64,000 nt of DNA from CAYSUS01 sp964434165 (GTDB lineage: Bacteria; Planctomycetota; Planctomycetia; Pirellulales; Thermoguttaceae). Both the position numbers and the translations under genes were made by a program. This document shows, in pieces, positions 50,629-60,039 of this stretch. The notes below the pieces were generated by a model, which saw only the letters and a list, made by a program, of their open reading frames with translations, made no database searches and had not been told where the DNA came from. Each line of letters opens with the position of its first letter. Position 1 is the first letter of the stretch. The stretch lies in contig CAYSUS010000018.1 of assembly GCA_964434165.1 (NCBI GenBank), positions 1 to 64,000 of the forward strand, given 5' to 3'.

Positions 50629-52524
50629 ATGATTCGTTTCCTGCTTGCCCTGGCCCTCGTCGCGGCAGTTCCGACCTCCTCCTCGGCCGCCGAGCGCCCC
50701 AACGTGGTGTGGATCGTCTCCGAAGACAACTCGGTGCACTACCTCGACCGCTTCTTCCCGGGCGGGGCCGAGACCCCCAACATCGACAAGCTGGCCGGGC
50801 ACGGGCTGACCTTCGACCATGCGTTCTCCAACGCCCCGGTCTGCTCCGTGGCGCGAACCACGCTGATCACCGGCTGCTACGCCCCGCGGATCGGCACCCA
50901 GTTCCACCGCAAGTACAAGCCGGCCCCCATGCCCGAGGGCCTCCGCATGTTCCCCGCCTGCCTCCGCGAGGCCGGCTACTACACGACCAACAACGCGAAG
51001 AAGGACTACAACGCCATCGAGGGCCCGGGCGTCTGGGACGAATCGTCGCGCAACGCCTCCTGGCGCAACCGCCCGGAGAAGTCGCAGCCCTTCTTCCACA
51101 TGGAGTCCCACGGCCAGTCGCACGAGAGTTCGCTGCACTTCAAGAGGGAGACCTATGAGAACCAGCAGACCGAAACCGACCCGGAGTCCGTGAAGCTGGC
51201 CGACTGCTTCCCCAACACGCCGCTCTTCCGCTACACGCACGCCCGGTACCTCGACCGCATGGCCGTGATCGACGGCATCGTGGGCCAGACCGTGGCGAAG
51301 TTGGAGGAAGACGGCCTCCTGGAGGACACGTTCGTGTTCTACTTCGGCGATCACGGCGGCGTGCTTCCGCGGAGCAAGGGCTACCTCTACGACTCCGGCC
51401 TGCACGTGCCGCTGGTCGTGCGCGTCCCGGAGAACTTCCGGCACCTGGTCGATGCGGAGTGCGGCAGCCGCATCGACGGGTTCGTCAGCTTCATCGACTT
51501 CGGACCCACCGTGCTTCGGCTTGCCGGGGTGGAGGTGCCCGGCCAGGTGGATGGCAGGCCCTTCCTGGGCCGAGGCGTCGCGAGGGAAGGAGTCAACGCC
51601 CGCGACGAGTCGTTCGGCTACGCCGACCGCTTCGACGAGAAGTACGACCTGGTCCGCTCCCTGCGCAAGGGCAAGTACCACTACCTCCGATGCTACCAGC
51701 CGTATCTGCCGGACGGCCTGCAGAACAACTACCGCTACAAGATGCTGGCCTACAGGGAGTGGCGCGAGTTGTCCAGAGCCGGCAAGCTCAGCGGTCCCCC
51801 GCTGGCGTTCTTCCAGCCCAAGCCGGTCGAAATGCTGTTCGACGTGGAGGCCGACCCGCACGAGGTCCGCAACCTGGCCGGCGATCCGAGGCACGCCGAG
51901 GCGCTGGCCGCGATGCGCAAACGCTTGCAGACGATCGTCAAGGGGCTGCCGGACCTGAGCTTCTACCCGGAGAGCTACCTGGTGGAAAACGCGATGGACG
52001 ACCCCGTGGCGTTCGGCCGGGCGCACGAGGCCGAGATCGCGCGGCTGGCCGACACGGCCGATCTGGCGTTGCTCCCGTACGAGGAAGCCAGGCCGAAGAT
52101 CCGCAAGGCGCTTGAGTCCGGGAATCCCATGATCCGCTACTGGGCGGCCATGGTTTGCAGCGCCTTCGGCGAGGAGGCGTCCGACCTGGCGGCGTCGGCC
52201 AAGCGTCTGCTGGAGGACGACATGGAGATCGTGCGCGTTCGCGCGCTGGTGTTTCTTGGTATCGTCGGCGAGCGGAATCCCCAGCCCGGGCTTGCGCAGA
52301 TCGTCAACACGACGCGCAGCCCGGTCCTCGCCACCGAGGCCCTCAACGCCGTCGTGTATTTCCGTGATTTCTTCGGCGAACGCTACCCGGCCGCGCGATC
52401 GGACTTCGATCCGGTCGCGCGCGGGGGCGACATCGACGACCGGCTGAACTACCTCAGCGGCCAGCCTTATCCCCCCAAGCGCCCCAGAGACGCGAAGCGC
52501 CGCCGGAGCAAGGCGCCCGACTGA
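50629..52524 (+). CDS. Exported arylsulfatase-type sulfatase with C-terminal HEAT-like region
   Basis: This gene encodes 631 residues from the ATG at 50629, chosen because it begins a signal peptide (MIRFLLALALVAAVPTSSSA); the frame is open to 50353 but overlaps the divergent gene. The sulfatase core starts with RPNVVWIVSEDNS. The formylglycine site is Cys72 in CSVARTTLITG, and DTFVFYFGDHGG carries the later metal ligands. The third position of the C-x-P/A-x-R motif is Val rather than Pro or Ala, as in some planctomycete sulfatases. Residues about 480-595 form two to three HEAT-like helix pairs (NPMIRYWAAMVCSAFGEEA; VRVRALVFLGIVGER). It hydrolyses sulfate esters of polysaccharides. A maturase is not in this window. 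Confidence 0.9.
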   Translation: MIRFLLALALVAAVPTSSSAAERPNVVWIVSEDNSVHYLDRFFPGGAETPNIDKLAGHGLTFDHAFSNAPVCSVARTTLITGCYAPRIGTQFHRKYKPAPMPEGLRMFPACLREAGYYTTNNAKKDYNAIEGPGVWDESSRNASWRNRPEKSQPFFHMESHGQSHESSLHFKRETYENQQTETDPESVKLADCFPNTPLFRYTHARYLDRMAVIDGIVGQTVAKLEEDGLLEDTFVFYFGDHGGVLPRSKGYLYDSGLHVPLVVRVPENFRHLVDAECGSRIDGFVSFIDFGPTVLRLAGVEVPGQVDGRPFLGRGVAREGVNARDESFGYADRFDEKYDLVRSLRKGKYHYLRCYQPYLPDGLQNNYRYKMLAYREWRELSRAGKLSGPPLAFFQPKPVEMLFDVEADPHEVRNLAGDPRHAEALAAMRKRLQTIVKGLPDLSFYPESYLVENAMDDPVAFGRAHEAEIARLADTADLALLPYEEARPKIRKALESGNPMIRYWAAMVCSAFGEEASDLAASAKRLLEDDMEIVRVRALVFLGIVGERNPQPGLAQIVNTTRSPVLATEALNAVVYFRDFFGERYPAARSDFDPVARGGDIDDRLNYLSGQPYPPKRPRDAKRRRSKAPD

Positions 52525-53376
52525 TTGCCCTCGCCGCGCTGGCCTGCGCGGGAGTCGGGCGGCAGGAACACGCTGGCCGGCGCGTGGGGCAGGCAAGCGG
52601 TTCGGCCGGCCTTGCGGTCGAGTCAGTCCCTCGGGCTTCGCCGTGGCCACTCGGTCCTCGGATGCCATTTTCGCGTCTGGCACCGCGCGAACCGCGTCGC
52701 CCTAAAGTGGCTCTTCAGGCAAGGGGCGAAGCCGGTCGCGCCGCGATCGCTTTCTGCCGCTCGCACCCCTCTGCGGTCTGCAATGGGCGCCCCCGCCAGA
52801 CCCACGAGACGAACGCCCGCGCCGCGATTGGGCGGCTCGCGACTCCTTGCGACCTGCTCGGGCGCGCCTGCGTCTCCCGTGCCGTCAAGCCTGGCCGGCA
52901 GCGCGTGGGGGTGGACACTCGGGCGGACCTCGCAACTGCAATGAAGGCAGACGGTTGCGTTCTCTGCTTGCGTTCGCTCCAGACCTGGGCCACCGCCGTT
53001 GTCCCGGTCCGACGTATCGCGGCAAGTGGTTCTCGCGCCTGGGAAATCGCGCGTGGCGCGGGCCTCGAGCGGAGGGACTTGGAGACGATTTGGGCGGCTG
53101 GCCGGCGCGGACTGGTAGAATGAAGCAGGGGGCCGGATCGTTCCGGTCGTAACGATTAGGCGGGCCCGCAAAGGACCTCCCGCGATGCCGGCCCCCTCTT
53201 GAGTCGTCACGAGGATCTGCTTCGCCGGGAGGCGATGTCGAGCCCAGCGCGGTTCATGGGAAGAGACGGACGCGCATCGGCCTCGAGAGCCCGGCCCGGG
53301 ATGCCGACCGCTCCAAGGCGTGCCGCAGCGGCCGGCCCCCCCTTACGCTCGACAAAAGCCCGCGGAGGTTAGTCTC
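52525..53376. other. Long intergenic region upstream of prkA
   Basis: These 852 bp between sulfatase and prkA hold no gene I can support. Several overlapping frames exist on both strands but have low-complexity Arg/Ser/Pro/Ala translations and no ribosome sites. The composition is slightly less GC-rich than the neighbours in 52700-53000. A TAGAAT hexamer at 53116-53121 may be the prkA -10, leaving a leader of about 250 nt. Confidence 0.5.
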
Positions 53377-55362
53377 ATGGATTACGACTTCGAAGATCTG
53401 GTCGCGGCTTCCGGGAAACTGGCCGGAGAGACCCTTTGGCGTGGCACGTTCCGGCAGTACTACGAGCTGGTCAAGGAAGACCCCTCGATCGTCAGAAACG
53501 CGCATCAGCGACTGTACGACGCGATTGTCCGGTACGGTGTCGAGGAGATCGACACGTCGACCGACAAGCGGCTGTACCGGATTTACGGCGGGCGCGCGCG
53601 CAAGATCGTCCGCTACAAGTACTTCGAGAACGAGTTCTTCGGTCTCGACCTGGTGATCATGAGGATCATGGAGTTCCTCAAGGCGGCGTCCAGCGGTGGG
53701 GAGGAGTCTCGCCAGGTCCTCTACTTCATCGGACCTGTAGGTTCGGGCAAGACCTCCATGCTGGACCACATGAAGCGGGCCCTCGAGATGTCCACCCCGT
53801 TTCACGCCCTGGAGGGCTGCCCGATCAATGAAGAGCCGCTGCATCTGATCCCCAAGGAGCTCAGGCCCCGATGGGCCGAGAGGCTGGGGGTGCCGTTGGA
53901 CAACTTCCAAGGCTACCTGTGCCCGCTTTGCAAGCAGCGGCTTCACGACGAGTTCCACGGCGAGTTCGGCGAGTTTCCCGTGCTCACGCGTCGCTTTTCG
54001 GCCGAGGACGGAGTGGGCATCGGCGTCCTGCCCCCCTCGGACGAGAACAGCATGGACGTGAGCCTGCTGATCGGCCGGGAGAACCTGGGGCTGATCGGCA
54101 AGTACGGGGAGAACGATCCCCGGGTCCTGGAGCTCGACGGCGCGCTGAACCGCGGCAACCGAGGAATCGTTGACCTTTACGAATTGAACAAGAACCCCGT
54201 GCCCTTGCTGCTGCCGCTGCTCTCGGCCACGCAGGAGAAGCGGTATCGGGCCCCGGGCCAGCACCCCATGCTCTCGTTCGACGGGGTGCTCGTGGCCCAC
54301 AGCAACGAGACGGAGTTCGAGCGGTTCCGCACGGACAAGCGGAACGAGGCCCTCGTGGACCGCATGGTGCCCATCAAGTTCCGCTATCCGCTGCACGTGA
54401 GCGACCAGCGGAGAATCCTGGAGAAGGTGATCGTGCGCGAGGCCAGCTTCCTCTCCACCGAGGGGAAGCCCGCCCACATCGCCCCGGGCACCCTAGAGGT
54501 TTGCGCGCTGTTCACCGAGCTGACCGTGCTCCAGGAGTCGAACAAGGTGGACCCGCTGACCAAGGTCAAGCTCTACGACGGGCAGGACGTGACCGAGCAG
54601 TCGGCGCGGGAGAAACCGGTGGACATCCGCGAGCTGTACGAGGAAGCGGGCCCGCGCGAGGGACTCGAGGGCTTCTCCACCCGGTTCGCCACCAAGGCCA
54701 TGGGCGCCGCCCTGGCCCGGGCGCCGGACTGCAAGTGCGTCACCCCCGTGCAGGTGATGGAGGTACTCAGCGAGTTCATCCACGACTCGGACCTCCCGCC
54801 CGAAGAGCGCGAGCACCTGGACGACACGATTCTCAAGGGGATCGTGCGCCGCTGGTACCTCAAGGAGGTGCTTCGCGAGCACATCGCCATGGGGTTCATC
54901 CACGCCTACGAGGAATCGGCGGAGCAGATGTGGCAGGAGTACCTCGAGCACGTTCTCGCGTACAACATGCGGGAACAGGTTCGCGACTCCAAGACGCACG
55001 AGCTGGAGGAGCCGAACGAGGACCTGATGGCGGCCATGGAGCGGCCCATCGGTCTGAACAGCAAGGCCCAGGCCGACGAGTTCCGCTCGCAGATCGCCGC
55101 CTTCGTGGCCCGGCGCCGGCAGCACAACCAGACCATCAGCTTCAAGGACCACGAGCGGATTCGCGAGGCCGTCAAGCGGCGGCTCTTCAGCTCGGTGGCC
55201 GACTACACGCGGGTGATCTCCCGGGGCGCCATCAAGACGTCGGACGACGAGGAGCGTTACGCCCGCATGGTGGAGACGATGATCGAGGATCACGGCTACT
55301 GCCCGATCTGCGTGGACGTCGTGCTGCGCTTCGCCCACAACCACAACCTGTTCCAGCAGTAG
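53377..55362 (+). CDS. prkA: PrkA-type AAA+ serine protein kinase
   Basis: This gene encodes 661 residues from the ATG at 53377 with GGAGG eight bases upstream. The AAA+ part has the P-loop GPVGSGKTS (119-127, within VLYFIGPVGSGKTSML). GYLCPLCKQRL and the long block RRFSAEDGVGIGVLPPSDENSMDVS follow. The C-terminal kinase-like domain of the YeaG/PrkA family runs through HEHLDD-like ILKGIVRRWYLKEVL to the zinc-ribbon-like YCPICVDVVLRFAHNHN. PrkA acts in the cytoplasm in stress and nutrient-limitation responses (enterobacteria) and sporulation (Bacillus). It heads the prkA-yeaH-spoVR module with all three genes in the same order as in proteobacteria. Confidence 0.93.
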   Translation: MDYDFEDLVAASGKLAGETLWRGTFRQYYELVKEDPSIVRNAHQRLYDAIVRYGVEEIDTSTDKRLYRIYGGRARKIVRYKYFENEFFGLDLVIMRIMEFLKAASSGGEESRQVLYFIGPVGSGKTSMLDHMKRALEMSTPFHALEGCPINEEPLHLIPKELRPRWAERLGVPLDNFQGYLCPLCKQRLHDEFHGEFGEFPVLTRRFSAEDGVGIGVLPPSDENSMDVSLLIGRENLGLIGKYGENDPRVLELDGALNRGNRGIVDLYELNKNPVPLLLPLLSATQEKRYRAPGQHPMLSFDGVLVAHSNETEFERFRTDKRNEALVDRMVPIKFRYPLHVSDQRRILEKVIVREASFLSTEGKPAHIAPGTLEVCALFTELTVLQESNKVDPLTKVKLYDGQDVTEQSAREKPVDIRELYEEAGPREGLEGFSTRFATKAMGAALARAPDCKCVTPVQVMEVLSEFIHDSDLPPEEREHLDDTILKGIVRRWYLKEVLREHIAMGFIHAYEESAEQMWQEYLEHVLAYNMREQVRDSKTHELEEPNEDLMAAMERPIGLNSKAQADEFRSQIAAFVARRRQHNQTISFKDHERIREAVKRRLFSSVADYTRVISRGAIKTSDDEERYARMVETMIEDHGYCPICVDVVLRFAHNHNLFQQ

Positions 55363-55445
55363 CCGCTCCCCCGCACCGCACGATCATCATGACCACCGCG
55401 CCCCGAGGGGGCACGGGGCACATCCGGCACGGAGGGACGAGCACG

Positions 55446-56621
55446 ATGAGCATTCACGACTACTCGCGCGAGTCGGGCGGCCAGCGCTCGGGACGCGACC
55501 GCAAGCGGCACCGCGAGAAGTGCCGCGACGCGATCCGCAAGGGATTCGCCCGGCTCGTGGCCAATCAGGACATCATCGGCACGGATCGGCGGGGGAAGAA
55601 GGCCTCGCTGAGGATTCGCGCGTTCCCCGAGTACCGGTTCGTGTTCGGGCGCAAGACGGATTCCGTCGGCGCGGGCGGCGACCGCCAGCGCGGCGACACC
55701 TTCGGCGTCTCCAGGGGGACGCCGCAGCAGGGGGCGTCGGGGCCGGGCGGACGCGACCCGGGGGAAGACATCTACGAAGTGGAGGTCTCGCTGGAGGAGA
55801 TCGACGAGTTCCTCTTCGACGACTTGGAGCTTCCCGATTTCCTCGCCAAGCAGCTTCGCCAGATGCCGGTGGTCGAGCAGGGCGGGATGACCGGCATGAC
55901 GCGCTACGGCTCGATGGCGCGGCTCCACCGCCGCGGCACGATGCGGTCGCGGATCCGCCGCGAGCAGTCGGAGACGCGCGAAGGCGGCACGCCGGGGCCC
56001 GGCTTCATCGACGAGGACCTGCGGTTCCGCCGGCTCTCCGAGCGGCTCCGCCTGGTCTCCAACGCCGTGCTGGTGTGCATGATGGACGTCAGCGGATCGA
56101 TGGACGACTCGAAGAAATTCCTCGCGCGGGTGTTCTTCTGGCTTCTCTATCGCTTCGTCCAATCGAAGTACGAACACGCGGAGCTGGTGTTCATCACCCA
56201 CCACGCCACGGCCCGGGAGGTGAACGAGGACGAGTTCTTCCACACCCGGGAGAGCGGCGGCACCGTCGTGTCCAGCGCCTACGAGATGGCCCTGGAGGTG
56301 ATCCGGGAGCGCTATCCCCCGGACGCCTGGAACGTGTACGCGTTCCACATCTCCGACGGCGACAACTGGCAGGACGACAACGAGATGGTGGTCGCCGCGG
56401 CGCGACGCCTTCTGCAATGCTGCAACCTTTTCGGGTACGGGCAGGTGAACCCCTCGGAGAGCTTCTACTTCCCGGTGTATGCCGCGATGGAGTGGAGCAC
56501 CGTGTTCGACGTGCTCAAGCCGCTGGCGGAGGAGTTCCCGAACATCGGGTTCGTCAAGATCGAGAAGCGCGACGACATCTACCCGCAGTTTCGCGAGCTG
56601 ATGACGCGGGAGAAGGTCTGA
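55446..56621 (+). CDS. yeaH: YeaH/DUF444 von Willebrand A-domain protein
   Basis: This gene encodes 391 residues from the ATG at 55446 with GGAGG upstream. The N-terminal 45 residues are basic (RDRKRHREKCRDAIRKG). A Gly-rich loop (about 75-105) precedes the VWA domain, which has the MIDAS metal site DVSGSM at 214-219. HHATAREVNEDEFF, GTVVSSAYEMALEVI and HISDGDNWQDD complete the family pattern. DUF444 proteins are always found with PrkA and SpoVR, probably as a metal-dependent adaptor or assembly partner. It lies 83 bp after prkA. Confidence 0.92.
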   Translation: MSIHDYSRESGGQRSGRDRKRHREKCRDAIRKGFARLVANQDIIGTDRRGKKASLRIRAFPEYRFVFGRKTDSVGAGGDRQRGDTFGVSRGTPQQGASGPGGRDPGEDIYEVEVSLEEIDEFLFDDLELPDFLAKQLRQMPVVEQGGMTGMTRYGSMARLHRRGTMRSRIRREQSETREGGTPGPGFIDEDLRFRRLSERLRLVSNAVLVCMMDVSGSMDDSKKFLARVFFWLLYRFVQSKYEHAELVFITHHATAREVNEDEFFHTRESGGTVVSSAYEMALEVIRERYPPDAWNVYAFHISDGDNWQDDNEMVVAAARRLLQCCNLFGYGQVNPSESFYFPVYAAMEWSTVFDVLKPLAEEFPNIGFVKIEKRDDIYPQFRELMTREKV

Positions 56622-56752
56622 GCGCGCGGCGGTTCGCCCGCGGCGCGTACGCGGAGCGGTGTCGCCGAGGCCCGCATCGGCGGCCGGCGGGAGCCTTCGA
56701 GGCGGTCGCCGCCGCACAACCGGTTCCGATCCTCTCGGGCGAGAGGCCCCCT

Positions 56753-58309
56753 ATGGCGCTTCATGATTGGACGATCCAGGACCTGGCGGTCTGGGACGAA
56801 CGAATCCGCGAGGTGGCCGAGTCGTTCGGGCTCACGCCGTATCCCGTCGAATTCCGCCACTACAACTACGAGCAGATGCTCGACATCCACGCCTACCACG
56901 TGCCGTTCCGGTACGCGCACTGGAGCTTCGGCAAGGCGTACGACGTCCACCGCACGCTGAAGCGGTTCGAGCTGACCAGCCTGGCGTACGAGATGGTCGT
57001 CAACACGAACCCCGCCCAGGCATTCTGCTGGCGCGACAACTCCCTTCCCCTGCACGTGCTCGTGATGGCCCACGTGTACGGCCACAGCGACTTCTTCGCC
57101 AACAACCTCTGGTTCCGCAGCCTGACCGACGCCGCGGGGGCCGTGGACATGTTCCGCGCGCATGCCGAGGAGATCGAGGTGTATCGCGAGGATCCCTCCA
57201 TTCCCTTCGACCGGCTGGAGCGCTTGCTGGACGCGGGACACGCCTTGATGTTCCACCGTCCCAGGGTCATGGGGCGCCGGCGCGAGTCGCTCGAGGAGCA
57301 GAAGGCCCGCTTGATCGCCTCGCGGCGCGTCGAACCAGGGCCGTGGGACCACCTCAAGCCGCGCGAGGAGCGGCGGCGCCCTCCGCTGCATTTGGACCGC
57401 ATCCCGCTGGAGCCCGACGAGGACTTGCTGCGGTTTCTGGCCGAGTACGCGCCCTTGCAGGAGTGGGAGAAGCGCGTGCTGCACATCGTGGCCGCCGAGA
57501 GCGACTACTTCATGCCGAACATCGCCACCAAGGTGATGAACGAGGGTTGGGCCACGTACTGGCACGATCGGATCTTCCACGCCCTGCCCGACCGTCCCGC
57601 CGAGTTCGACGTCGAGTACGCCCGGCGCATGTCCGGGGTCGTCGTGCCCGGGACGTACCAGATGAACCCCTACCATCTCGGTTGGGCGCTCTGGAAGGAC
57701 ATCTACCGCCGGTGGGAGCATCCCGGCACCGAGGAGGCGGACGCGTGGGGCCGGCCCGGAGGCCAGGGCGACCAGAAGCTCTTCGAAGTCCGTGACACCG
57801 AGGACGACGCTTCCTTCGTGGCCAACTACCTGACCGACGAGCTGATCGCCGGGCTGAAGCTCTTCCGCTACCGCTGGGCCGACGACCTCGGCGACGAGGC
57901 CGTGTACGAGGTGCTCGACGTGCCCGACTCCGAAGGCTACGAGCGGATCCGGGTTGCGGCCGTGATGCAGGTCGGACACAACCTGTTCCCCATGCTTCGC
58001 GTCGTGGACGCGAACTACTACACCGACCGCACGCTGGTCCTGGAGCACGTCCACGACGGTCGGGACCTGAAGCTCTTCGAGCCCGAGATCCCCTTGCGCG
58101 AAGTCCGCTCCATTCTCCGCGAGCGCGGGGGGCTGGGCGGCGAGGTCCGGCTCGCCGAGGTGGGACGCGTGCTCAAGCACATCTGGATGGTGTGGAAGAA
58201 TCCCGTCGTGCTGCGCACGCGCTACGACCGGGCGTCGGCCTCGATCCATTGCGACCGCGACGGCCAGATCACCATCGACGTGGGCGGCCGGTCCGGGCCG
58301 GTGAACTGA
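56753..58309 (+). CDS. spoVR: SpoVR family protein
   Basis: This gene encodes 518 residues from the ATG at 56753 (GAGAGG upstream), close to the family's usual length of about 500. Hallmarks are the N-terminal LTPYPVEFRHYNYEQMLDIHAYH, the metal-like HVYGHSDFFANN, AAESDYFMPNIATKVMNEGWATYWH and the C-terminal GHNLFPMLRVVDANYYTDRTL. SpoVR was named for spore cortex formation in Bacillus, but most members, including E. coli YcgB, occur in non-sporulating bacteria with PrkA and YeaH. The biochemical role is unknown. The conserved His/Glu motifs suggest a metal centre. It is 131 bp after yeaH and probably co-transcribed. Confidence 0.93.
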   Translation: MALHDWTIQDLAVWDERIREVAESFGLTPYPVEFRHYNYEQMLDIHAYHVPFRYAHWSFGKAYDVHRTLKRFELTSLAYEMVVNTNPAQAFCWRDNSLPLHVLVMAHVYGHSDFFANNLWFRSLTDAAGAVDMFRAHAEEIEVYREDPSIPFDRLERLLDAGHALMFHRPRVMGRRRESLEEQKARLIASRRVEPGPWDHLKPREERRRPPLHLDRIPLEPDEDLLRFLAEYAPLQEWEKRVLHIVAAESDYFMPNIATKVMNEGWATYWHDRIFHALPDRPAEFDVEYARRMSGVVVPGTYQMNPYHLGWALWKDIYRRWEHPGTEEADAWGRPGGQGDQKLFEVRDTEDDASFVANYLTDELIAGLKLFRYRWADDLGDEAVYEVLDVPDSEGYERIRVAAVMQVGHNLFPMLRVVDANYYTDRTLVLEHVHDGRDLKLFEPEIPLREVRSILRERGGLGGEVRLAEVGRVLKHIWMVWKNPVVLRTRYDRASASIHCDRDGQITIDVGGRSGPVN

Positions 58310-58312
58310 GAA

Positions 58313-58333
58313 GCCGTCGCCGCTTCGGACGGC
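58313..58333 (+). terminator. Possible terminator after spoVR
   Basis: GCCGTC (58313-58318) pairs with GACGGC (58328-58333) around a nine-base loop, three bases after the spoVR stop and ahead of the convergent GH39-like gene. It has no T-run. Confidence 0.35.
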
Positions 58334-58380
58334 GGGATCGGTGCCCGGCCCGCCGCACATCGCCGCGGACCGCGGGGCGG

Positions 58381-59868
58381 TCATTGCCTCGCCGCGGCCG
58401 CTCGATCGATCGCCCACAGGCAGACCGCCATCGGCTCCAGCTCGGCCGAGAGCTTCAGTGCGGCGCCGCCGTCCATCGTCGTCTCCGCGGCCTTCTCCAG
58501 GCCGCCGCGCGCGCCGGGCGCGGCGAAGCAGTTGCTGTGCGTCGAGTCGATCAGGTACCGGCGCACGGTCAGGGAGCCGGTGCGCATCGACTTGGGCACG
58601 TTGGCGATCGAGACCTCCGCGCGCACCTTCCCGCTCCCCCCCGGGTCGAGGTTCCAGAGGTGGATCGTCAGGCCGATCTCGTCCCGCGTCGCGAGAACGC
58701 CCAGCCCGTTGCCCTCCGCGTCCAGTCCCGACGATCGAGCGGCGACTTCCTCGCCCCGGTGCATGCGCAGCATCTTCACGGCCGCGCCGTAGGGCGTCAT
58801 GCGCATCCGCGGATCGAACTGCACCATGGCGATCTGCGGCTGGGAATGAAACTGGACCCAGGGAAACAGGCGCAAGTCCCTGGCGCGGCGGGCCTGGTAC
58901 TGAAACGCCGTCATCCCGGCGGCCTGCCAGAGATTGCGGCTTGGATCGGCCTTCCACTTCAAGGCGTATCCGATCTCGGTAACGAAGATCGGAGTGTCCG
59001 TGGGCAGCGACGCCTTGGCCAGGGCCCGGTCGATCTCACGCTCCCAGCCGGCGATCTCGGCGGGCGTCTTGCAGGCCCAGTAGTCGTGGAAGGAGACGAA
59101 GTCGAGCCGCTTGTCCGCGTCCTTGTCCCGGGCGAAGTCGCGGATCAGGTGCACGGCCTCGCGCGTGCGGAAGCCGGAGTTCCCTCCCACCAGCAGCCGG
59201 GGCTCCGGCTCGAGCTCGTCGTTCAGCTCGTTGATCGCCTCGTAGGCCTTGCGGTAGAAGGCATAGTACCGGTCGAGCTCGCCCAGGTTGCTCTGGTTCT
59301 TCGCGGTCGGCTCGTTGAGCACCTCGATGTAGCGGAGATTGGAGCACCGCTGCTTGTAGTGGCGCACCGCGGACTTGAACACCTCCTTCCACTTGTCCGC
59401 GCCGATCATTCCGGTGAGCACCTCCTGCTCGTACCGGCGGACGTTCATCAGCACCGCGTCGCTGTGCTTGCTGACCGAGTCGAGGTAATCGTAGTAGTGC
59501 AAGCCGGTCGTGTGGCCGGGCACGCCGTACCGCTTCTTGTTCGGGTCGCCTTCGTAGTAGTCCCTGTTGATCTCGTAGTCGAAGCGGTACTCGCCCGTGC
59601 GGTAGTCCCACATCTGGTCGAGCATGAGCCAGCATCGGGTGACCAGGGGCCGCCCGAACTCCTCCTCGATCCGCCGGCACAACTCGACCGGGGGCGGCGC
59701 CCGGCGCGACACGTTCACGTGCCCCCAGAGGTAGAGCGGGCCGTCCAACGTCCGGCCGCAATCGACGGAAACCCGGACCGGGCCGTCGGCCGCCAGGGCA
59801 GGCACGGCCGAGAGCAGAAAACTCGCCGTCCACCACCAGACACCGCCCGGACGCAAGCACGCTCGCAT
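58381..59868 (-). CDS. Exported GH39-like (clan GH-A) glycosidase
   Basis: This gene encodes 495 residues from the ATG at 59868 (GGAG eight bases upstream; the longer frame lacks a site). The signal peptide ends near ALA-AD (residue 27). The barrel has the clan GH-A pattern of GH39 xylosidases/iduronidases: acid/base Glu186 in YIEVLNEPTAKN, FVSFHDYWA (about 257-265) and nucleophile Glu298 in PIFVTEIGYA. A C-terminal beta-sandwich follows (VLATRDEIGLTIHLWNLDPGG). Beta-xylosidase or related activity would suit the xylan genes elsewhere in the window. GH39 assignment is moderate: related GH families 79 and 30 share the motifs. It has its own promoter and follows two esterase genes on the same strand. 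Confidence 0.75.
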   Translation of the reverse strand: MRACLRPGGVWWWTASFLLSAVPALAADGPVRVSVDCGRTLDGPLYLWGHVNVSRRAPPPVELCRRIEEEFGRPLVTRCWLMLDQMWDYRTGEYRFDYEINRDYYEGDPNKKRYGVPGHTTGLHYYDYLDSVSKHSDAVLMNVRRYEQEVLTGMIGADKWKEVFKSAVRHYKQRCSNLRYIEVLNEPTAKNQSNLGELDRYYAFYRKAYEAINELNDELEPEPRLLVGGNSGFRTREAVHLIRDFARDKDADKRLDFVSFHDYWACKTPAEIAGWEREIDRALAKASLPTDTPIFVTEIGYALKWKADPSRNLWQAAGMTAFQYQARRARDLRLFPWVQFHSQPQIAMVQFDPRMRMTPYGAAVKMLRMHRGEEVAARSSGLDAEGNGLGVLATRDEIGLTIHLWNLDPGGSGKVRAEVSIANVPKSMRTGSLTVRRYLIDSTHSNCFAAPGARGGLEKAAETTMDGGAALKLSAELEPMAVCLWAIDRAAAARQ

Positions 59869-59926
59869 CGCGATTTCTCCTTCGAGGCTCGCCGCGCGGC
59901 CGCAGACGGCCGGCGCTGACGGGCCC

Positions 59927-59955
59927 ATTGTCGCCTGGGCGAGCGGCGATCGCAA
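59927..59955 (-). promoter_or_regulatory. Predicted promoter of the GH39-like gene
   Basis: On the minus strand TTGCGA (59950-59955) and GACAAT (59927-59932) are spaced by 17 bp. The start codon at 59868 follows after about 52 nt. Confidence 0.5.
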
Positions 59956-60039
59956 ATCGCGGCCCGGGAGAACGCTTCGCCGGGCGCCGCGCGCAGCGCG
60001 TGCCCCCGATGCCGGCCCGGCCGGGCGGCAGGAGATCGC

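Noticed and set aside
50353..50629. Extended N-terminus of the sulfatase from 50353
   Set aside because: It would overlap the divergent oxidoreductase start and contain the repeat arm. The ATG at 50629 begins a proper signal peptide.
52584..53210. Overlapping frames of 139-195 codons in the gap before prkA
   Set aside because: All have low-complexity translations, no ribosome sites and no recognisable motifs, and frames on both strands look equally poor.
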